Below are positions 57,056-64,000 of a stretch of DNA of 64,000 bases, piece by piece. Origin of the DNA: Ampelocalamus luodianensis (Eukaryota; Streptophyta; Magnoliopsida; Poales; Poaceae); assembly GCA_036346255.1 (NCBI GenBank), contig CM070633.1:37649692-37713691 (forward strand). The letters are read 5' to 3'. A program made the translations under genes and the position numbers. The notes beneath the pieces were generated by a model, which was not told the origin of the DNA, did not search any database, and saw only the letters and a program-made list of their open reading frames with translations. Position 1 is the stretch's first letter. Each line of letters starts with the position of its first letter.

Positions 57056-60000
57056 AATCGTCGAAAAGAACACAAGGACAGAATACCACGGAATTGAAAA
57101 CAATGAATTAACACGTACCAGGAGTAAATAAATCTGGGTGCTGCTCACGCATGCTAAAAAACCAACTCCCAAGTGGCCTTTCTCTCAAGAAGAGGAGACC
57201 ACCCGCTAAGACGTAAAACGACGTCTGTTTTAACACTCGACCCGAAAACTCCAGGTACGCTCATTGGAACGGAAACGAAGGTAAGATCTTACTCGAAGGT
57301 CAACGTTGTTAACGACAAACAAACTCCGGAACTCTCAGGTACTCACTCCACACCAAAAGAAACCAAAAGTGAGTACAACGCGTAGGAATCCGAGACGGTC
57401 TTAGCGAAACGACAGCTATCAAAAACAACCCAATGAACCTGGGGTTAACCTTCCCCTTGAAGTCGAACCACACAACATGCACATAGAGTACGGAACTCTT
57501 GTTCCACCTCTCCATTGAACTCTTCACCGAACAAGGATCACCCTCTTTTAACCGGAAACATACAATCGAATTCTTTTTAAACAAACTCTTTTACCGGCAA
57601 AACACATCTGAATAAGAAAGATTCACATCACAACTATACGTTACCAACTGAGTACTGAAGAGTAAAATCCAGAAATCAGAATTTCATCAAGAAAACCTTT
57701 CCACTTTCCAAGTGGCAAATTGCGAATAAACGTCACGAAAGCCAAAGGGGAAAAACACTTGAATGCCCAAATCAAAAACTTCCTTTATTCTTCCTGAACC
57801 GATAAGAACCACACATACCAAAATCGAGTCAAACTCAACTTACGAAAGACATTGGTCAACAGCACAAAGCTCATGCGAGAATAAAGAAAACGCTTCACTA
57901 ATCAAGAAGACATCTTTTTCCTTAGTTTCACTTTTTGGAATAAAATATCTCTCAACACAGAATTGAATTCATCGCATACCACACGGTCTCAAACCTCTTA
58001 TTTTAACATAATCAAATTTAGGCTTAAACTGAAATACCTTATCTACACCTTTGTAGAGAGCCTCTATTGATTCCACTAAACACTCTAGACAACTCCTTCA
58101 ACTGATGACATTAATTTGTTAGGAGACACCAAAGCACCTCAAAACCCATGCAGTCTCATCACCCCCAACTTTCAAGAATAACACATCAGAATCCTCAACA
58201 CACCCGCTCATGCACCGCATCAGAAGGGTTCTATCGACAATCATTCCATTGCTCAGAATACTCAGTTTTCTATCTCCTCTACACCCAAATCTTTGGGCAA
58301 CCAAAAGTCTAGCATGAAAATGGAAAGCCCAAATTTAACCTCTGAGACCTCTACAACGAATTCCTCTTATAACAAATAGTGAAATCATCGGATTAAATCT
58401 CTAAGATCCCCACAATTCCGACATACTCACTCATTGACATCATCAGGAATCACTCATACAACATCACGATTATACCATAGGTCCTACTTAGTCGAACAAT
58501 ATACAATTTTACTTCGAAACCATACATTCCATCTGAATCAACTTCCCTCCAAGAGGTTCAGGTCAAAACCAACTCATCTTCTATTACTCCTCCAATAGCT
58601 GGATAGTAAAATCTCACCCCTACAATCACTTAACCACCACCAAACAAATAACAACTTACGAGTTGTAAAACTTTACAGCACAAAACGGTTGATCCTTTCT
58701 CAAAAGAAAGAGGCGAACAAGAACAAATTTCACCACACAGGAAAATGTTGCTGCTCACAGTGAGCACGAAACCAAAAGAAATAATCTGGTAATGAAGATC
58801 TGGGAAAACGAAAGTTGAGTTCACAGCGAAGGGCACGCATCCCTCGAAAAGGGAATAGCAAATAACCACCATTAAGAGAAATAGCATTGCGATTGAAACT
58901 CGACAACTCTTGAGTGAAAAGAGCAAAAAGTTTATGAACAATTCGAATAACTACAAGTTACAAAACTTGACTCAGATTCTCAAATATTCCTACTGTACTC
59001 TTTCCTTTAACATTGAAATTAATCCTTTGACTAACATCGCTTTTCCACAACGTACAAGTTAAGATCTTTAGTCCAAACCACAAGGACTAATTAAGAACCA
59101 ATGAAATTCTTCAATACGTCATATTTGTTCAGAACCGTTCAACTACACAAGAAACATGAGATCCAAATAATCTCAATCACCAAACTCGAAACTTTTCCAA
59201 TTACGGGATTTTATGAAAAGCAAGCAGATTAATCTCCTTTTAAGGGAACTAACATAATTTTCTTTAATTGCAGCTTCACGTTGCCAACTCAAACCAGAAA
59301 TCCGTTAAGATTAAATCACATGAATCTCTTAAGAAGCAACAAGACAATTCAATACCTCAATTTATTTAAAATAATTTCAGCTACCAGATGATTCAATAGC
59401 TCAAAGAAAATATCACGAAAGCTAAACTTGAAATATTCTCATCTGAACGATATCACCAAAGGCGATCAAAATACTATGGGTATTAACATCAATTTCACAA
59501 CAACAATTAGAAAACACTTCGAAAGACCCACGTGAAAAGAATGGGTTGATTCTTTCTCAAAAGAAGAGACAAATGGAAACGACTTTCACCAACTAGAAAA
59601 CTCATCTACCACTCGCACTGAACACGGGACCAAGGAAGAAACCAATTAAGCAATGAACTTATAGAACATAAGTGAAGTCCACAGTTGAAGGCATAAGCCT
59701 CACTAGAAGAGAATATCGAATCTTAACAGATAAGAACAAATAAGTATTCAAGATCGAAGCACTTGCATCACTGAAGAACCATTATAACTTTGCAACATAA
59801 CGCTACTCGATAAACTTCATTTACAACATAAAAGCCTGAACCCTCAAAAGATCATGTTCACAAAACTTGAAATTTGATCATTTAGAGAATATCACCATAG
59901 GTGATCAAATTACTACGAGAATTAACCTCATTCTCACATTTTGACGAGTTAATAACATCGACAACATACACTAGTACTGAGAATCATCAAACTTTATTAC

Positions 60001-61422
60001 TCCATCCTAAAACTTCCCAAAGGGAATACAAACCACAAGGTTGAAACAAATTTATTATAACAAGATTATGCTAAGCAATATCAATATCACAAGGCACGAT
60101 AGCAAAGACTACTTACGAAATTAATCTACTCAACTATTGGTGTTGCTTAGCACCTTCTTCAGCGCTCATTAACAATCGATGATGGTATTAATCATGTGTG
60201 TACATACAGTACCAATTCCATTTGCAATCACATAACTATATGTAAGCATAGATTCACATTTCACCTTTGTTCAGAAATCATTTCAAAACATGATTAAAGA
60301 TTCACTAACATAATTTTCTATAAACAAGGTTTCACGAATCGATACACCAGCACCCATCTGGTACTTTATACAAGTTTCAACAATCTTAGCATACCAGGAA
60401 ATAGATAAATCTAGCTCTTATGTAAGATCTATAGGTTCTGAATGGATATGGACAGTCTTCATTTAACCTACACCATGTATCAAATACAAGAACATTTCAA
60501 ATTAATCAATTTCACTTTCATGGATGGTAGTTAAGAATAATTGATTTGCACCATGCTAATAACCCAACTTGGTAACTCATATCGTAACAATTTATTCGTT
60601 TAGTTATAACTCCTCATTTTAAGCATGGCAAGACATCACAAAAGGATTCTAACACCTTACTACAGCAAAAGAGAGACTTCAAACCTCAACGCTCGAAGTA
60701 ATCCAAAAGAAACGCATAAAGCCAAAGCTTTCACATGCAAACGAACTTACAGCGGAAAACTCTCACTAACCAAGCTGTCAAACGAGTAAATGAGTCATTC
60801 TTTTTCAATGAGAAAGAAGGAGCAACCATGAAAACATCAATCTTGCCAATTGACAACGACCACAAGTGGTAAAAGCAACTCAACAGTTGAAAAGCAATAT
60901 TTGTTTCAGAGAACCAAGAGGGATCTATTGAAAACCATAATCTATCATGAACCACAAACCCAGGAGAAATTCATCAACCACCACAGGACAAGAATTGGCA
61001 AATTCAGAAATCAAGAAAGAGAATAACTTTCTAAAGCAACTCACGCTTAACACCTGAAACTATGGTACTCGGGGTAACTACTCCTCTAACCACGTACTGC
61101 GAACGGTGGTGTAACTCAGTGAATCCGGAGTAACAACCACGACCTCCACTTCTGATCATTCGTTTACAACACGCTTCACCAAAATACTCAATTATGAATA
61201 TACAGGATCATCTCATGACAATCATAGAATTAGTTCATAGATATTGAATATCATAGCAGATCATATATTACCAACAAGGATGATAGTACAGAAGCAATTC
61301 AACAATTGCTCAACAAAATGAAACATAATAACAGATATTGCGAAAGCAATATAATTTTCCAACCCCACCTACTGTGCACAGTGTGTCATTTTAATAACTT
61401 AATTACCACAGACCTAAAGCCC
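57056..61422 (-). pseudogene. C2 internal region, decayed, non-coding
   Basis: About 4.4 kb with no intact domain. Minus-strand 57309-57584 keeps KGKVNPRFIGLF and a trailing LRVPEF, relics of integrase GPY/F and the following segment. C1 shows the same relics at 24338-24625. Other frames (58119-58304, 58630-58941, 60731-60955) have no recognised motif. Internal similarity exists between 58688-58860 and 59545-59720, and between about 59427-59510 and 59866-59945. The shared decay in C1 and C2 means the defect predates their transposition. Confidence 0.7.
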
Positions 61423-61436
61423 GCTCTGATACCAAC
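61423..61436 (-). promoter_or_regulatory. C2 primer-binding site
   Basis: Minus strand GTTGGTATCAGAGC directly follows the 5' LTR end and complements initiator tRNA-Met. It proves the orientation and shows that this non-coding element keeps its cis signals. Confidence 0.9.
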
Positions 61437-63867
61437 TGTAACACCCTGGCTATTCGGAAGCCAAGATGTCACCTAAAACATCTAACATACATCCATAAAG
61501 CGGAAGAATTTGAATAAAATCAACTAATGCTTGTATCAAAACAACCAAGACATGATGAAGGTATCCTTCTTTCACCATCTAATCTATTTATTTTAGTTCA
61601 TTGATAAAGAAAGTTCACATGCAGTAATAATTCAACATCAATGTGGAGAAGGTATCCTTCCTTCACCAATTATAACTTAATTATTACAGTTCATCATTAA
61701 CGAATGTAAGATAGAACTAAATTTAATCTTGAACATGAATAGGATGATGTGAGCGAGTAGTGCGTGTCTACTCCTCCCAAGTGAGCCAACATCGGGGTTA
61801 CCTAAAATAAACAAACAACGCAAGAGTGAGTCCATGACTCAGCAAGTGCTGATGAAAGAGACGAGAACATAAAAGCGAGCAGGATATCACCATTTAAGAA
61901 TGCGAACCTTGCATCGAGTGAACACTTATGAAAACATGAAATGAATGAATGTAATCAAGGATGGACTGCACACATGCATATACCGGTATAGCTAGTGACA
62001 CACCCGTCGGTGTTCACTTAAGCCCACATCTTAACAAAAATGCGGGATCAATTCCCGTATGAAGAACGTTTCATACGGTGTCCAAAGTTGCCCATTCGGA
62101 ATTAATGGGTCTTACATGCCCATCCTGGAATTGATGGGTCTTTCAAATCCACTCCCGTGGACGGGACATGACAATGTCCAACATTGCCCACATTGGAATG
62201 GTGGGACTTGAAATCCACTCTCGTGGATGAAACATGCAAAATGAATGTATAACATGGATTGAGAATATTGAAAGACATGATATCTAAACATGGATATAAC
62301 ACATATATCAAAACATAAACAACCCACCTTCTCATGAATTATATGGAATCACAACAAGATCATAAAAACATTCATCAATCACAATCAATAAAGGTGGCAA
62401 GGTACTTGCCTTCCAAGCAATCGCTGATAGTAGGTAAAGAGGATGTCCCTAAACCGAAGCCTCTCTGCCTACATAAGTAAATACTCGAAATAAATACAAC
62501 ATATAACATAGCGCTTCCATTAACGTTCTACAACGACTTCCCGACAGTCCACAATTAACTAATTAGCTCAAATCTGAAAACAGACTACTCAGGCACAACC
62601 CGAAACTGGACAGAAGAACGGTAAAAATCATATCTATTGGTCTGGGACTCGGAATGAGGTGAGACCAATTTCTATGGATTCTTAACTGACATATCTACAA
62701 CTTTGTAGTTGACGAGATAACCCAATTCGGCCAAACTAAATTGCTAACTGTCAAACAAAACAGCAGAACAGAATCTGACTGAGCAAAAAGAAAAGCAGAG
62801 CTAAAACGTCCATAACTTTTAAACTACAACTCCGAATTGAGTGTTCTTTAACAATCTGAAAAGGTTATGAAATTATCTACAATAACCTAGTTGGCACGAC
62901 ATTCATATTTTGCCTTTAACAAAAAGTGGCACACGGGTCAAAACTAAAGATAGAAACTGACATACAATCTGGACAGACTGACCTACAATCTGGACAGTCA
63001 CAAAGAAAAGTGCATAACTTTTGATCTATAGATCCAAATGAGGTGTTCTTTATCAATCCTGCAAGCTAGTGATATCACCTTCAAAATTTGTTATGGGCAA
63101 GTCCTCTGAATCACCCTCTAACTAGGCCATAAATCAACCTATACAGAGACTGCTAATTCTCGTCAGGATTATGGACAACAGATAGTAAATCTATCATAAC
63201 TTTTGACTCGAAAGTCGGAATGAGGTGATCTTGGCGGCCAACGAAAGCTAAGAACAAGACCTACAAAACTCCAGGAGATGATCATCTCATATTAGGCCTC
63301 TAAAACCACGAAACAGACCCCGCAACATTCTGGACAGAATTGAATCTACTAAAAAAAACAGACTTGATCCAAACAACTAATCATATTTGCATCTAACAAA
63401 CATCAAACCGTGAAGCTAGCTCTTTGTTACCCTTGTAGATCCGTGGGAAGATGAAGAACAGCCCACCATCACAAACTCTCTCAATCTCCTCCTTTCTCCC
63501 CTCTTTTCCCCTCTTCTTCTTCCTTGTACGTTGCAACCCGGGCTCATCCTCCTTGTTGTTTCGGGTGGCAGCAGCAAGGGAGGGGATGGTGGTGGAGGCG
63601 CATGGGGGAAGGGGAGGGATGCTTGTGGCGGCCACCAGGGGGAGAAGGGGAAGGGATGGGGCTGCCCTAGGGTTAGGGGGAGGTGTGGGACGCATGGGCT
63701 TGGGCCTGGTGCGCCTCCCCCCTCTTGGGCCACTCATGACCGGCCACCAGGTGGATTAGCCTTGGCCGAAACCCTAGGTTCTGAATTTTTCTCCCGAAAA
63801 TCTTGAATTTTCCATTAATTCTCTCTCCCGAATAACTATCTCTCTAAAAGATAATCGGGGTATTACA
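61437..63867 (-). mobile_element. C2 5' LTR
   Basis: 2.43 kb, matching 54523-57019. Differences are concentrated in short patches (61790-61890, 62035-62110, 62415-62430, 63580-63640), often where one copy has CAG/CTG and the other a CG-containing variant, and in G/C runs. It has two hairpin units instead of three. Confidence 0.9.
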
Positions 63868-64000
63868 CGAATAGCCGTGTCCATGGTTATGGATGATCGT
63901 TTGAGTTTGTGGCTGCTTATTGTTAGACTTGGAATTAAAATTGTGGTTATAACTTGGTTTCGTCATGAATAGGATGTTCATGTTTGTTGTTGTATCAAAG
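63868..64000 (+). mobile_element. LTR F continuation after C2
   Basis: After the duplicated CGAAT the F sequence resumes with AGCCGTGTCCATGGTTATGG, completing the palindrome and hairpin block seen at 17637-17670 in the E1 3' LTR. The LTR runs past the window edge. Confidence 0.85.

Larger units (their letters stand above)
54523..63867 (-). mobile_element. C2: complete degenerate LTR retrotransposon, 9.35 kb
   Basis: Minus-strand element with a 3' LTR (54523-57019), a 4.4 kb internal region, a primer site (61423-61436) and a 5' LTR (61437-63867), flanked by CGAAT (54518-54522 and 63868-63872). The LTRs are near-identical apart from clustered small differences, so it moved recently. The internal region has no intact gag or pol, so its proteins must have come from another element. 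It inserted into the CTATTCGAATAG palindrome of LTR F. Confidence 0.92.

Noticed and set aside
58630..58941. Hydrophobic 103-codon minus frame in C2, possible membrane protein
   Set aside because: T-rich antisense DNA gives hydrophobic codons by chance, and it lies in a diverged repeat whose second copy does not keep the frame.
1..64000. Host genes, tRNA, rRNA, CRISPR arrays, centromeric or telomeric satellites
   Set aside because: No uninterrupted non-element coding region, no tRNA cloverleaf apart from primer-site complements, no regularly spaced repeats and no long satellite array were seen by reading.

Overview
The window is plant nuclear DNA made almost entirely of nested LTR retrotransposons. 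No host protein gene, tRNA, rRNA or CRISPR array was found. The host is most likely a grass: the LTRs have alternating AT-rich and very GC-rich blocks with recurring CCGTTGGATC and GGGCCCAC motifs, the elements are large Ty3/gypsy chromoviruses with 2 to 5 kb LTRs, and one is primed by initiator tRNA-Met. A pericentromeric or other heterochromatic interval fits. The species cannot be named from the sequence.

Local labels, left to right. G (1-3568, minus) is an LTR of the E1 family cut by the window edge. H (3594-8640, plus) is a 5 kb LTR of a related family. E1 (8641-18595, plus) is a gag-pol chromovirus with many breaks and a 4.7 kb 3' LTR. E3 (18596 to about 20797, minus) is an internally deleted chromovirus. 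Z is an old Tat-like Ty3/gypsy element, plus strand, scattered over about 20798-21553, 44902-47360 and 49443-49633. D1 (21554-21564 plus 42884-44901) and D2 (47361-49442) are solo LTRs of one family in opposite orientations. C1 (21565-42878, minus) and C2 (54523-63867, minus) are complete LTR-internal-LTR elements with no working coding region. E2 (25942-38141, plus) is a complete 12.2 kb chromovirus with near-identical LTRs. F (49634-54522, continuing at 63868) is an LTR related to E1's and runs off the right edge.

Target-site duplications order the insertions. Z is oldest. D1 entered Z (CCTTT), C1 entered the last 11 bp of D1 (ACCCC), and E2 entered C1 (ATGAA). Separately D2 entered Z (GCCCC), F entered the Z protease, and C2 entered F (CGAAT).

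The most interesting signal is shared by otherwise dissimilar LTR families. H, E1, F, E2, C and D each carry a 57-75 bp micro-exon bounded by an AG acceptor and a GC donor (AG|GCAAG), then an intron of about 0.57 or 1.2 kb. Where the 3' end is visible, a short hairpin of conserved shape sits about 25-34 nt before the 3' acceptor. In H, E1 and F the exon is exactly 63 bp with one open phase; in H and E2 splicing would join it to a short acidic second exon. Further shared structures are a CTATTCGAATAG palindrome with a covarying hairpin, and a covarying hairpin just before the polypurine tract. I know of no description of this cassette, but I could not search.

A caution: E2's LTR-LTR differences and coding breaks cluster at CAG/CTG and GC-rich sites. 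That looks like consensus error at methylated CHG sites, so some pseudogene calls may be technical.
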